DNA of 36,389 nt from Alphaproteobacteria bacterium (GCA_030433125.1 JAUIKZ010000001.1:1-36389); one strand, 5' to 3'. Counted from the stretch's first letter, positions 7,375 through 15,537 are shown. Made by a program: numbers and translations. The notes: generated by a model from the sequence alone, not told the origin.

Positions 7375-8760
7375 CTATTTGTGTATGGCCTTCCCGTAAG
7401 CATCTAACACGCTTTCGTGCATCATTTCCGACAGGGTTGGGTGCGGGAAAATGGTGTGCATGAGGTCTTCCTCGGTGGCCTCCAGCTGTTTCGCAATGGC
7501 AAACCCTTGCACCAGCTCTGTCACTTCTGGGCCGATCATATGCGCCCCCAGAAGCTCACCGGTTTCCGCATGGAAGATGGTTTTCACTAAGGCCTCTGGG
7601 TCGCCCAACGCCAGTGCTTTCCCGTTGCCAATGCCTGTAAAGCGCCCCACTTTGATGGGGATGTTTTGCTCTTTGCAGGCTTGTTCGGTAAGGCCAATGC
7701 TGGCAATTTGCGGGTGCGAATAAGTGCAGCCCGGAATGTTGTTAAAATTCATAGGCTTTACCTTGCGGCCCGCGATTTTATCCACCACCATAATGCCTTC
7801 ATGGCTGGCTTTGTGGGCTAGCCACGGGGCCGACGCCACATCACCGATGGCATAAATGTTGGGGATAGACGTTTGGCAGTATTGGTTAAGCACGAGGCGG
7901 TTGCTGTCGAGCTTGATGTTGTTGTCTTCAAGCCCAATCTTTTCGATGTTAGGCACAACCCCAATGGCCGTAATTACACGGTCAAAGCTTTCCTTAAGGT
8001 CGCCGTTTGGCGTTTTAAGGGTCACGTTAACCTGGGCATTTTGAACGCCCTCGTTGGTGGCGGTGCTACCTGTTAAAATACGCATGCCTTGTTTTTCAAA
8101 CTGCTGTTTGGCGTAGGTGCTTATTTCTGCATCTTCTGCCGGCAGAATGTTGTTTTGCAACTCCACAATAGTAACCTCACTGCCCAGGCTATGGTAAAAG
8201 CTGGCGAACTCCACACCGATGGCGCCACTGCCGATCACCAATAGCTTTTTCGGCATATCTTCGGGGACCATGGCCTCTTTGTAAGTAACAATATGCTTTC
8301 CATCTGGTTCAAACCCGGGGAGCACCCGGGCACGCGCCCCTGTGGAAATAACAATACTGTTTGTGTGAATCAGTTGTTCCGTGTCACCCTGGCAGAGTAC
8401 CTTGTGAGGGGAGGCGATGCGCCCGTGCCCCCAAAAGACATCTACCTTATTTTTTTTGAGCAGCATTTGCACACCTTTGGCGAGTTGAGCGCTCACATCG
8501 CGAGACCGGCGCACAATTTTGCTCAAGTCAAAAGATGCCCCGTCGAGCTGAATACCAAAACGATCGGGTTCTTGCATAAGGCTGAAAAGTTCGCTGGTGC
8601 GTAGCAGCGCTTTCGTGGGGATGCACCCCCAGTTGAGGCAGATGCCCCCCAGGTGCTCTTTTTCCACCAAGGCCACCTTGAGCCCAAGCTGCCCAGCCCG
8701 AATGGCCGCCACGTAGCCGCCTGGGCCACCACCGATAATTGTTACGTCGTAAGTGTTCAT
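7375..8760 (-). CDS. lpd: Dihydrolipoyl dehydrogenase (E3)
   Basis: A 461-residue flavoprotein that reoxidises dihydrolipoyl groups of pyruvate/2-oxoglutarate dehydrogenase complexes, with NAD+ as acceptor. It shows the FAD-binding IIGGGPGGYVAAIRA (8-22), the redox-active disulfide GGICLNWGCIPTK (Cys41/Cys46), the NAD-binding GSGAIGVEFASFY, and the C-terminal catalytic HPTLSE (His440, Glu445). Length is standard. It is followed by lipA and a COQ10-like gene on the same strand. The pdhA/B/C genes that often precede it are absent; the upstream ORF at 8941 is not one of them. Confidence 0.95.
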   Translation of the reverse strand: MNTYDVTIIGGGPGGYVAAIRAGQLGLKVALVEKEHLGGICLNWGCIPTKALLRTSELFSLMQEPDRFGIQLDGASFDLSKIVRRSRDVSAQLAKGVQMLLKKNKVDVFWGHGRIASPHKVLCQGDTEQLIHTNSIVISTGARARVLPGFEPDGKHIVTYKEAMVPEDMPKKLLVIGSGAIGVEFASFYHSLGSEVTIVELQNNILPAEDAEISTYAKQQFEKQGMRILTGSTATNEGVQNAQVNVTLKTPNGDLKESFDRVITAIGVVPNIEKIGLEDNNIKLDSNRLVLNQYCQTSIPNIYAIGDVASAPWLAHKASHEGIMVVDKIAGRKVKPMNFNNIPGCTYSHPQIASIGLTEQACKEQNIPIKVGRFTGIGNGKALALGDPEALVKTIFHAETGELLGAHMIGPEVTELVQGFAIAKQLEATEEDLMHTIFPHPTLSEMMHESVLDAYGKAIHK

Positions 8761-8941
8761 ATGCTCTCTTTATCTTGTGATTATATACCACAGGTTTTGC
8801 CTCTAAAAAAGGGTTTTGGGCAATAACAGGGGAGGGTGGGGCCATCTCTACAGTCTTAATTTGCTTTATTTTTACCTGCAACTCCACTAGTTGATCAGGG
8901 GGGGGTGGCGCGAAATAGTCAGCATAATAATGTTGAGGCAT
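8528..8941 (-). CDS. Doubtful ORF upstream of and overlapping lpd
   Basis: An ATG at 8941 has a good Shine-Dalgarno (AAAGGA, seven bases away) and opens a frame of 138 codons. The first ~60 are outside lpd (MPQHYYADYFAPPPPDQLVE, and on to YNHKIKRAYEHL). The rest runs through the first 230 bases of lpd in another frame, where the peptide (Arg/Gly/Trp-rich) looks like a shadow. The Pro run is encoded by a tract of eight C (eight G on the + strand), a place for slippage or a sequencing slip. In either other frame translation stops within a few codons of that tract. It may be a decayed gene, a short leader ORF or chance. I recognise no family. Confidence 0.3.
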   Translation of the reverse strand: MPQHYYADYFAPPPPDQLVELQVKIKQIKTVEMAPPSPVIAQNPFLEAKPVVYNHKIKRAYEHLRRNNYRWWPRRLRGGHSGWAAWAQGGLGGKRAPGGHLPQLGVHPHESAATHQRTFQPYARTRSFWYSARRGIF

Positions 8942-9067
8942 GGTTAATTCCTTTCTAGTTTAATTGAATGATTGTATGTGTGAGCGCCTGTGGCGCACAT
9001 GGTGATGCTGATACCCCTCGTAAAGGCGGAGAGGCACAAGCCTATAAGTAAAAGTGAGGATAGTTTA

Positions 9068-9088
9068 AAAGCTTAAGACATAAGCTTT
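9068..9088. promoter_or_regulatory. Perfect 8-bp inverted repeat upstream of lpd cluster
   Basis: AAAGCTTA (9068-9075) and TAAGCTTT (9081-9088) are perfect inverted repeats around AGACA. The site lies about 125 bases upstream of the 8941 ORF and could be an operator or a leader hairpin. No T-tract follows. The rest of the 8942-9277 spacer holds the TTAA box at 9158 and the terminator at 9199. Confidence 0.35.
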
Positions 9089-9157
9089 AGTCAGTTAATG
9101 CGAACAGATTTTGTTGTTTGTACGCGTGAACCTTGTTTACACGCTAATACAATTATC

Positions 9158-9172
9158 TTAACAAATAGTTAA
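9158..9172. promoter_or_regulatory. TTAA-N7-TTAA box (CtrA-like) upstream of lpd cluster
   Basis: TTAACAAATAGTTAA, followed by C. Two TTAA halves are separated by exactly seven bases, the layout of a full CtrA site. It differs from the reverse complements of the sites at 26576 and 32051 at one position only. The nearest downstream leftward gene is the ORF at 8941, then lpd. I see no well-placed -10. Confidence 0.5.
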
Positions 9173-9198
9173 CAAAATAAAGAAAAATGAATAAGGAA

Positions 9199-9252
9199 GA
9201 AAAAAAGCGGTGCTGCGCACTGCAGGGCCTACGCTTGCAAAACACACCGCTT
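9199..9252 (-). terminator. Terminator of the twin-CX3C protein gene
   Basis: Read leftward, AAGCGGTG (9252-9245) pairs with CACCGCTT (9212-9205), enclosing a partly structured loop, and runs directly into a T-tract. It lies 26 bases after the stop of the 9278-9751 gene. Confidence 0.75.
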
Positions 9253-9277
9253 AGTAAACATATTATGGCCGGGCCTA

Positions 9278-9751
9278 TTACTTATATGCGTTAAAGCCTC
9301 CCATTTGCTTAGCACGGAGATCATCTTTGTATGATGAGAACTTTTTATTACCCTTATAATTGATAAGATAATCAAGGCGCATACCCGCATTAGGGTTTGT
9401 GAAATGACTACGCAATAGGGCCTGCAGCTCGGGGCTGTTAGCTATAAATTGGGCACGACCGTTATCTTTCATATACCCAAGAACTCGATCTTCCATATCA
9501 CCCGATAAGTTAGGGTCATTAAGGAGTTTAGCAACGAAGCCTTTTGTTTGGCCTACGGTGCATTGGCTAAAGCAAGAGTCGATATAAGCAAAGTCTTCCT
9601 TACCATCTAAAATATGTTGCGCACGCTTTTCGGAACACTTAGTGTTGCAGGATGAAAGCGCTCCCCCCTTTTGTGATAGGTGATATTTAGGGGCGCCAGC
9701 TGTGAACGCTACAGTTGATAGGATAAGATTTAGTGCAATTAGTTTTTTCAA
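9278..9751 (-). CDS. Exported protein with twin CX3C motif, unknown function
   Basis: 157 residues with a Sec signal peptide (MKKLIALNLILSTVAFTAGA). The mature part has exactly four cysteines in two CX3C pairs (Cys35/Cys39 and Cys60/Cys64), 20 residues apart, in a sequence that looks helical. This is the geometry of a helix-turn-helix closed by two disulfides, as in CHCH/small-Tim folds, and would be oxidised in the periplasm. The C-terminal part is cysteine-free and basic (NYKGNKKFSSYKDDLRAK). I recognise no family. It has its own terminator; a TTAA-N7-TTAA box lies 40 bases upstream. Confidence 0.75.
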   Translation of the reverse strand: MKKLIALNLILSTVAFTAGAPKYHLSQKGGALSSCNTKCSEKRAQHILDGKEDFAYIDSCFSQCTVGQTKGFVAKLLNDPNLSGDMEDRVLGYMKDNGRAQFIANSPELQALLRSHFTNPNAGMRLDYLINYKGNKKFSSYKDDLRAKQMGGFNAYK

Positions 9752-9790
9752 TTTATGCTCCGTTGTTTTGTTAACGTTTGCACAAAAGTA

Positions 9791-9805
9791 TTAATATTTT
9801 ATTAA
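9791..9805. promoter_or_regulatory. TTAA-N7-TTAA box upstream of the twin-CX3C gene
   Basis: TTAATATTTTATTAA, 40 bases upstream of the leftward start at 9751 and just past the clpP stop. Spacing fits a CtrA site but the inner bases are all A/T, so chance is more likely than for the 9158 or 26576 sites. Confidence 0.35.
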
Positions 9806-9822
9806 TAAAACAAAAACTAAGA

Positions 9823-10449
9823 CTAAGACTGATCCGATCCTGGACGATGCAAGATAATTTCGTCAATCAACCCGAAAGCCTTAGCCTCTTCTGGAGACAT
9901 AAAGTTGTCGCGTTCCATGGCGGCTTCGATTTTATCAATAGGTTGCCCAGTGTGCTTAGCATATAGGCCGTTAAGGATGCCACGTAGTTTGAGAATTTCT
10001 TTGGCCTGAATTTCAATATCAGTAGCCTGACCGCGCGCGCCACCATGAGGTTGGTGAATCATTACCCGTGAATGGGGAAGGCTATAACGCTTACCAGCAG
10101 CACCTGCCATAAGCAGCAATGACCCAGCGGAACAGGCTTGCCCTAAGCAAAGGGTCGCCACATCGGGGCGAACATACTGCATGGTGTCATACATAGAAAG
10201 CCCAGCTGTTACTACGCCACCTGGAGAGTTAATGTATAGGTAGATATCTTTTTTAGGGTTCTCAGACTCTAAAAAGAGCATTTGTGCATTCACAAGGTTT
10301 GCGGTGTGATCATCAATGCCGCCAACCATAAATATAATGCGCTCTTTAAGAAGACGAGAGTAAATGTCATAGGAGCGTTCACCGCGGGAGGTTTGCTCCA
10401 CTACCATTGGAACAAGTGTGTTCTGAAACTTATCAAGTGCGCTCGTCAT
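9823..10449 (-). CDS. clpP: ATP-dependent Clp protease proteolytic subunit
   Basis: The 208-residue serine peptidase that forms the double-heptamer barrel working with ClpX or ClpA. The catalytic triad is complete: Ser107 in GQACSAGS, His132 in MIHQPHGG and Asp181 in MERDNF. The N-terminal LVPMVVEQTSRGERSYDIYS and the INSPGG oxyanion region are classic. It lies 24 bases after tig on the same strand, the frequent tig-clpP order; clpX, which often follows, is missing. There is no obvious hairpin after the stop. Confidence 0.97.
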   Translation of the reverse strand: MTSALDKFQNTLVPMVVEQTSRGERSYDIYSRLLKERIIFMVGGIDDHTANLVNAQMLFLESENPKKDIYLYINSPGGVVTAGLSMYDTMQYVRPDVATLCLGQACSAGSLLLMAGAAGKRYSLPHSRVMIHQPHGGARGQATDIEIQAKEILKLRGILNGLYAKHTGQPIDKIEAAMERDNFMSPEEAKAFGLIDEIILHRPGSDQS

Positions 10450-10473
10450 GTCTATCTCCCGCGATGTTTGTTG

Positions 10474-11961
10474 TTATTGTTCTTCTTTTTTTGGCGCCGC
10501 TTTTTTGCTAGCTGTTTTCTTTGCTTTTGGCTTTTCATCTGCCGTCTTTTTGCTAGCAGACTTTTTCTCAGCTTTTGGAGCTTCAGCTTTTTTAGCCTTT
10601 CCTTTGGTGCCTTTAGCCTTTTTCGCTTCTGCTACTTTCGGCATATCGCTTTCAAGCTTGTCTTCATAGGTCTTTTCGAAGTCAGCGTACTTAACTTTTT
10701 TCTCTGACACTTTTACATTTTCAAGTAACCAGTTAACTACTTTTTCTTCGAATACTTCGGCACGAATAGAGGCTAAAGCATTGTTGTTTTTTTGAAGCAA
10801 TTTAACAAGCTCAGTAGGGTGGATGCCCATTTGATAAGCTGTCATCATGATGCGGTCATTAAGCTCTTGGTTTGTAATGCTGAGCTTAGCGCGGTTGCCG
10901 GCTTCGGCTAATATCAGGCCAAGTCGTACACGACGTTCAGCAATGAGCTTGTACTCTTCTTTCATTTCATCAAGCTCTTCTTGGCTTTTATTTTCGCCTT
11001 CATCCTCTAGTTCGTTTAACACTTGCTTCCAAATGTTTTGAAACTCCGTGTCGAGCATGGATTGAGGAACGTCAAAATCAAAATTAACATCAAGATGGTC
11101 AAGGAGTTCACGCTTCATGTAGGATGTGCTCATGCCCTCTACACCTTTTTCGAGTCTCTCTTTCATCTTTTGTTGTAATTCAGCGTATGTTTCTAAGCCA
11201 AGCTCTTGGGCTAACTTATCATCAAACTTGTTTTCACCGGGTGTTTGTACCTTTACCACTTCAATGTGACAACGCGTTTTCATTTTTTTGGTTTTACCAG
11301 TGGTATCCGGTAGGTCTACCGTTACAGTGTCGCCAGCTTTGGCACCGACTAGGGCCTTTACAATAGGCTCATCTTTGTTTTCTTCCGCAAGAATAATGCG
11401 TTGTTCTTTTTCATCGCCTTTTTCTTCTTTGCCTTCGAGCTCAAAAACAATTTTACCTTTGATGGCGTCACCTAATGCAGCTTTTTTGGTTTTAGCCGCG
11501 TCTTTGTATACGACCGTTTTTTCGTGGACTTTTTTTACTTCATCATCGGCATCTTTATCTGACACTTCAGTTACAATTTTCTCAACGCTTATTTTTGAAG
11601 CATCAATTTCAGGAATTGTGGGAAGTACTTCACAATTAATTTCATATTCAAGAGAGGGTGTTTCTGTATCAAAATTGGTTACTTTAATCTGAGGTTCTTG
11701 TGCGGTGCGTAAGCCTTTGTCATTAATAACCTTCTTGGAGGTTTCGTTAAGTAGGTCGTTAGCCGCTTCTTGCAACGCGTGAGCGCCATACTTAGCTTTT
11801 AAAATTTTAGCCGGCACTTTCCCTTTGCGGAAACCGGGGATCTTGGCGTTGCTTCCAAAATACTTTAGTTTTTGATCAACTGCTTTTTGAATTTGTTCTG
11901 AAGGGATGTTTACTTTAAATTGACGCTTAAGGCCATCAAGCTGATTTTCTTGTACTTCCAT
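10474..11961 (-). CDS. tig: Trigger factor with a long Lys/Ala-rich tail
   Basis: The ribosome-bound chaperone and prolyl isomerase that meets nascent chains at the exit tunnel. The ribosome-docking loop GFRKGKVP is near residues 43-50, an FKBP-like domain follows around 160-245, then the helical C-terminal cradle. At 495 residues it is longer than the usual 430-450. The excess is a tail of about 55 residues made almost only of Lys, Ala, Glu, Ser and Pro, beginning near VAEAKKAKGTKG. The gene begins 38 bases after tRNA-Leu on the same strand and clpP follows, so all three may share a transcript. Confidence 0.95.
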   Translation of the reverse strand: MEVQENQLDGLKRQFKVNIPSEQIQKAVDQKLKYFGSNAKIPGFRKGKVPAKILKAKYGAHALQEAANDLLNETSKKVINDKGLRTAQEPQIKVTNFDTETPSLEYEINCEVLPTIPEIDASKISVEKIVTEVSDKDADDEVKKVHEKTVVYKDAAKTKKAALGDAIKGKIVFELEGKEEKGDEKEQRIILAEENKDEPIVKALVGAKAGDTVTVDLPDTTGKTKKMKTRCHIEVVKVQTPGENKFDDKLAQELGLETYAELQQKMKERLEKGVEGMSTSYMKRELLDHLDVNFDFDVPQSMLDTEFQNIWKQVLNELEDEGENKSQEELDEMKEEYKLIAERRVRLGLILAEAGNRAKLSITNQELNDRIMMTAYQMGIHPTELVKLLQKNNNALASIRAEVFEEKVVNWLLENVKVSEKKVKYADFEKTYEDKLESDMPKVAEAKKAKGTKGKAKKAEAPKAEKKSASKKTADEKPKAKKTASKKAAPKKEEQ

Positions 11962-11999
11962 TGAAATTTACCTAATTTTTATTATGTGATCACACTAGG

Positions 12000-12084
12000 T
12001 GGTGCGGGCGGAGGGACTTGAACCCCCACGGTGTGAACCGCTAGATCCTAAGTCTAGTGCGTCTACCAATTCCGCCACGCCCGC
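12000..12084 (-). tRNA. tRNA-Leu(UAG)
   Basis: The 5' acceptor strand GCGGGCG (12084-12078) pairs with CGCCCGC (12010-12004). The discriminator base is A and CCA is encoded (12002-12000). The D-arm carries GGTAGAC. The anticodon stem CTAGA/TCTAG holds loop CTTAGGA with anticodon TAG, and a short variable arm precedes GGTTCAAGTCC of the T-arm. The length of 85 fits a class II leucine tRNA. Confidence 0.95.
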
Positions 12085-12103
12085 GTAATCAAACTTGACC
12101 TGA

Positions 12104-12132
12104 TATATACATGTTGCCGGAGAAAATTGCAA
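12104..12132 (-). promoter_or_regulatory. Promoter of tRNA-Leu (and perhaps tig-clpP)
   Basis: Leftward -35 TTGCAA (12132-12127) and -10 TATATA (12109-12104) are separated by 17 bases. The -10 is about 20 bases from the tRNA 5' end. No other strong promoter is seen before tig. Confidence 0.65.
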
Positions 12133-12221
12133 GAGAAATTTTAGGCCTATGAAAGTTCACCTTAAAGGAGGTAAGTTGGCCTCCAAAGGATGTCATTTCT
12201 GGGTTTGCTCATCCCGGGGAA

Positions 12222-12259
12222 TAACATTGGTGAGGGTGTCAAGAGCAGTCTTCACGCGG
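12222..12259. repeat. Dispersed spacer repeat, copy A
   Basis: Part of a spacer with no gene (12133-12423). The core GGTGTCAAGAGCAGTCTTC resembles segments near 25017 and 34951; with the 34937 copy it also shares TAACATT 5' of the core and GCG 3' of it. The spacer otherwise holds short hairpins such as GGGCT/AGCCC near 12268 and a -10-like TATACT just before the Sel1 gene. Confidence 0.45.
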
Positions 12260-12423
12260 TGGCCCTGGGCTTTACGCAGCCCGCCATTTTATCCTGCAGA
12301 GGTTTTGCTATTATCACAACGGCCTTTAGCAGACCATTACACACTTTGCTGCTGAAAAGTAACATTCGCTAACGGAAAATTAATTTCTCTTGATTATACT
12401 AAGAGTAATGAAGAGGGGCAGCC

Positions 12424-14115
12424 ATGTTCCAACGTCTTATCGTTCTCGGTGTTTTGTCTTGTTCTATGTGTTCAGCGTTTGAAATAGACGGTGGCTATAC
12501 AGCTGATAATGATTCTGTAACGGGTGTGGTTTCAGGGGAGCCTAGGTCACCCAAACGGCACTCTCCGCTGGCCTTTAAATATTATTTTGAATTAAAAGAA
12601 CTAGAGGCCACACCGCTCAGCACGCCGGAAGAGCGTGCCTTAAAAATGTTCGACATTGGTATGAGTTATTTGCACAGCGGCGAATATCAACGCGCGACGG
12701 ATTGGTTTATTAATAGCATGGTGACCTATCCAGATGAGCGGATGCTGGAGTCGATTGGTTTAGCGACACAAAATAACTATATAGGCGAGAACATGAGCGC
12801 GTTTGAAATGGGGCTGCAAACGCTGCGCACGTATGCGCATAACAAACATCAACAGGCTTGCTTTTTGATGGGTTATTTTAATGAAACCAACGTGTTCACC
12901 CAGCCGCTTCCCCCCGTTCCAACTCTAACAGAAAAAACCCATGAAGAGGTTGCCCGCACGTGGTATAAACAAGCCGCAAACCAAGGGCAGATGAATGCCA
13001 TGTCGCGCTACGCTGATTTTTTGCTGAAAGGCATCGGCGGCCCCAAAAACAAAGATATGGCTCTCCATTATTATGAGTGTGCTGCTAAAGCAGGGCATCC
13101 CAACGCTTTAACATATATGTGTAATGCGTACGCGCTGGGTTTGCATGGCGAAATTGACCTTGAGAAAGCCGCTTATTGGCGCAGGAAGGCTTTGGTGCCC
13201 GCCAATTATGAGCGTGCATTGAAGGTAGCTGATCGGCTTTTTGTATCGCGGCGCCCCAGTGAATATGGTAAGGCTGTCGAAATTTATGAACAGGTGGCGC
13301 GTTTTGGCCATGCCGCCACACGACACAAATTGGGGCTGCTGCACTTTTTAGGGCACAAGGTTCGTCTTGATGATGTTTTAGCATTAGATTACTTCCTAGA
13401 AAATGTATATCAGTATGCCACTGAGGTGGAAGCTGTGTCGTTGCTTCAGGGGTTTGAAAAAGCAGAAAATTACGAAGCCCAAAATAAGCTCATCAAAAAA
13501 TTCGCTAAAAAATATCCGAACGTCGCGCTGTACGCCGCAAAACGCGTTAAACATATTCGCTTTAGCAAACAGAACAGTGCAGGGGCATTGGACTACTTAA
13601 AGCAAGCGTGTAAGGCTTTTAGCCCTGAGGCTGAAGTAATTCGTTTAGAATTACATAATGAGCTTGGCCAGCATAGAAAGCTGTCGAGTGGGCTCGACAA
13701 ACTAGCTCCCCATCAACAAGAGCTCATAGAGCATGGATTATGGGGGCGATATAATTATTTAAGTGCACTGAATTGTATTCACAAAAACCGTTATCAAGAA
13801 GCCTTTGTCTTTCTTGAAAAAGCAGCCGCTGCTGGTAAGCATGAAGCCTTATTAATCATAGCCGATTTATATTACGACGGGCTTACCGGGGCGACGAGGC
13901 TTGATATGGCCGAACGATATTACAAGCTAGCATACGCTAAAGGGGTGCCTCAAGGGGCTATTTCACTGTTGAAGATGGCGTTTGCAAAACAACTTTTCGG
14001 CACAGACGATTTTGTGGGGGCGCAGCGTAAATGGCTAGAGGCGGCTATTGAGCTGAAGTCCCCCCTCGCCATGGCTTTAAAAATATCTCAAAGGGTGGCG
14101 AATGATGTTGATTAA
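12424..14115 (+). CDS. Exported Sel1/TPR-like repeat protein
   Basis: 563 residues with a signal peptide (MFQRLIVLGVLSCSMCSA, cleavage before FEI). It contains several Sel1-like repeats, helical pairs with the A-x-x-x-Y-x-x-A-A-x-x-G-(H/N/Q)-x-x-A signature: TWYKQAANQGQMNAMSRYAD, HYYECAAKAGHPNALTYM, IYEQVARFGHAATRHKLGLL, and near the C-terminus FLEKAAAAGKHEALLIIADL and YYKLAYAKGVPQGA. Such solenoids mediate protein-protein contacts; in bacteria they occur in envelope regulators and host-interaction proteins. The partner cannot be deduced. ATG 12424 has GAGGGG upstream. It stands alone, facing convergent MFS gene 14210. Confidence 0.8.
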   Translation: MFQRLIVLGVLSCSMCSAFEIDGGYTADNDSVTGVVSGEPRSPKRHSPLAFKYYFELKELEATPLSTPEERALKMFDIGMSYLHSGEYQRATDWFINSMVTYPDERMLESIGLATQNNYIGENMSAFEMGLQTLRTYAHNKHQQACFLMGYFNETNVFTQPLPPVPTLTEKTHEEVARTWYKQAANQGQMNAMSRYADFLLKGIGGPKNKDMALHYYECAAKAGHPNALTYMCNAYALGLHGEIDLEKAAYWRRKALVPANYERALKVADRLFVSRRPSEYGKAVEIYEQVARFGHAATRHKLGLLHFLGHKVRLDDVLALDYFLENVYQYATEVEAVSLLQGFEKAENYEAQNKLIKKFAKKYPNVALYAAKRVKHIRFSKQNSAGALDYLKQACKAFSPEAEVIRLELHNELGQHRKLSSGLDKLAPHQQELIEHGLWGRYNYLSALNCIHKNRYQEAFVFLEKAAAAGKHEALLIIADLYYDGLTGATRLDMAERYYKLAYAKGVPQGAISLLKMAFAKQLFGTDDFVGAQRKWLEAAIELKSPLAMALKISQRVANDVD

Positions 14116-14190
14116 GACATGATATGACAAGCTGAAAAGCGCGCAAAACAGGAGGGCCCCGTAATAGCAAGCTTCATGCGAGGGGAGGGC

Positions 14191-14216
14191 GAAAAGGGCG
14201 TAGATTTTCCTACGCC
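14191..14216 (-). terminator. Hairpin overlapping the MFS gene stop
   Basis: Read leftward, GGCGTAG (14216-14210) pairs with CTACGCC (14203-14197) and is followed by CTTTTC. The stem includes the stop codon of the MFS gene. Confidence 0.5.
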
Positions 14217-15511
14217 GCGATTCTGGCGCTCCTGTCAGCTAATTTTATTCGTTGGCGGTCAAAATAAAATGGCAGCGCTGCTAAACACACCACACCGGCA
14301 ATAACAAGGAGCCACGCAGGGCTTAGCTGTGAGCCAGTGTGTTGCACGAGCTGTGTGGCAATTAGGGGCGCTGTGCCACCAAAAATGGCCATGCTAAGGT
14401 TGTGTGCTAAAGACAGCCCCGAGAAGCGCACTTCCGTGGGGAATAACTCGGAAAGGGCCGCAGGGATCACCCCAAAGAAAGTGCCCATAATTACCGCCAT
14501 AATCGCTTGCCCTAACACCACATTGTAGAGTGCGCCAGAGGCTAGTAAACCAAATATTGGGAACGCCATCAAAGCTAAGGCGGCAGCCCCGATGGCTAGT
14601 ATGGGGCGTCGCCCAAATTTATCGGACAAGCTGCCGCCCACAACGGTAAACAGCGCAAACACCAACATGTTAAAAGTGTTTATTTTAAAGGTTAAATCTT
14701 GTGGCATGCCCAAAAACTTTTTATCTTGCATAAAGCTGGGAAGGAAGGTCACAAGCGTGAAGAACCCAATAGCCGTTACGATGTCGATAAAGAACACAAG
14801 CGACATTTTACCCAGGTGTTGGCTCATGAGCATTTTAATAGGCAGGCCATGCTTTTTCTTTTTTACAAACCGCTCTGGGTCAGACAAGCTGCGACGAATA
14901 TACGTTCCCACCAAGCTGCCAAAAATGCTTAACACAAATGGAATACGCCAGCCCCAACTTTGCATTTGTTCAGGCGAAAGAAGTGATGAAAATACAAACG
15001 CCACAACCGACCCTAGTATAACGCCGAGAACGCTACTGAACGTAGCCCAACTGCCAAAGAAACCGCGGCGATGCGGCGGCGCTGATTCCACCATAAACAC
15101 CATGGACCCGGTAAATTCACCGCCAATTGCGAAGCTTTGGAAGAGGCGTAAAATTGTGAGAAGAACTGGCGCTAACAACCCCGCGCTCTCCCAAAAAGGG
15201 AACAAGCTTTGCGCCTGGGCGTAGGTGGGGATACACCCGATTAAAGCTGTAGGTATCGCCATAATGTATATAGAAAGCATGAGTGAATCTTTCCGACTTT
15301 TCTTATCGCCGATATGTCCAAACACGATAGCGCCAATCGGGCGCGCTATAAAGCCCACTGCGTAAATAGCAAAGGCGTTAATAATCTGTGAGTAGTCTGA
15401 GCTTGCCGGAAAAAACAAGCTGCCAATAGTGGACGCAAAAAGTGCGTATATAATAAAATCATACCATTCAATAATATTACCGATCATGCATGATGCAATA
15501 ATTCTACCCAT
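14210..15511 (-). CDS. MFS transporter, metabolite:H+ symporter (ProP-like) family
   Basis: A 433-residue, ~12-segment inner-membrane transporter. The start GNIIEWYDFIIYALFAS is the hallmark of the MHS/ProP subfamily (GN-x-x-EWYDF), followed by RPIGAIVFGHIGDKKSRK, the MFS loop 2-3 signature, and RLFQSFAIGGEFTGS. Members carry proline/betaine, alpha-ketoglutarate, citrate or shikimate; the substrate here is unknown. There is no ProP-type C-terminal coiled coil, so osmosensing need not apply. Single-gene unit. A 12-bp perfect palindrome lies 15 bases upstream of the start. Confidence 0.85.
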   Translation of the reverse strand: MGRIIASCMIGNIIEWYDFIIYALFASTIGSLFFPASSDYSQIINAFAIYAVGFIARPIGAIVFGHIGDKKSRKDSLMLSIYIMAIPTALIGCIPTYAQAQSLFPFWESAGLLAPVLLTILRLFQSFAIGGEFTGSMVFMVESAPPHRRGFFGSWATFSSVLGVILGSVVAFVFSSLLSPEQMQSWGWRIPFVLSIFGSLVGTYIRRSLSDPERFVKKKKHGLPIKMLMSQHLGKMSLVFFIDIVTAIGFFTLVTFLPSFMQDKKFLGMPQDLTFKINTFNMLVFALFTVVGGSLSDKFGRRPILAIGAAALALMAFPIFGLLASGALYNVVLGQAIMAVIMGTFFGVIPAALSELFPTEVRFSGLSLAHNLSMAIFGGTAPLIATQLVQHTGSQLSPAWLLVIAGVVCLAALPFYFDRQRIKLADRSARIAA

Positions 15512-15525
15512 TCAGGTTCCTCAAT

Positions 15526-15537
15526 TACGTTAACGTA
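15526..15537. promoter_or_regulatory. 12-bp perfect palindrome before MFS gene
   Basis: TACGTTAACGTA is fully self-complementary and ends 15 bases from the MFS start codon, a suitable place for a repressor operator. The remaining bases to 15704 form the divergent spacer to the lipoprotein gene and show no further clear signal. Confidence 0.35.

Noticed and set aside
10282..10707. Rightward frame across the clpP/tig junction, rich in Phe and Leu
   Set aside because: It is the complement of the Lys-rich trigger factor tail and the clpP start; composition explains the hydrophobic peptide.
11985..11994. TGTGATCACA palindrome as a CRP site
   Set aside because: CRP sites need a six-base spacer between TGTGA and TCACA; here the halves abut.
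12000..12084. tRNA-Leu as an attachment site for an integrated element
   Set aside because: No integrase lies nearby and I find no repeated copy of the tRNA 3' end in the window.
12149..12372. Two short rightward frames in the spacer before the Sel1 gene
   Set aside because: They overlap each other in different frames, lack recognisable domains and cover a degenerate repeat.
14592..15224. 210-codon open frame on the + strand opposite the MFS gene
   Set aside because: Fully antisense to a well-supported transporter; the peptide has no domain pattern and no Shine-Dalgarno. It is a shadow of the coding strand.
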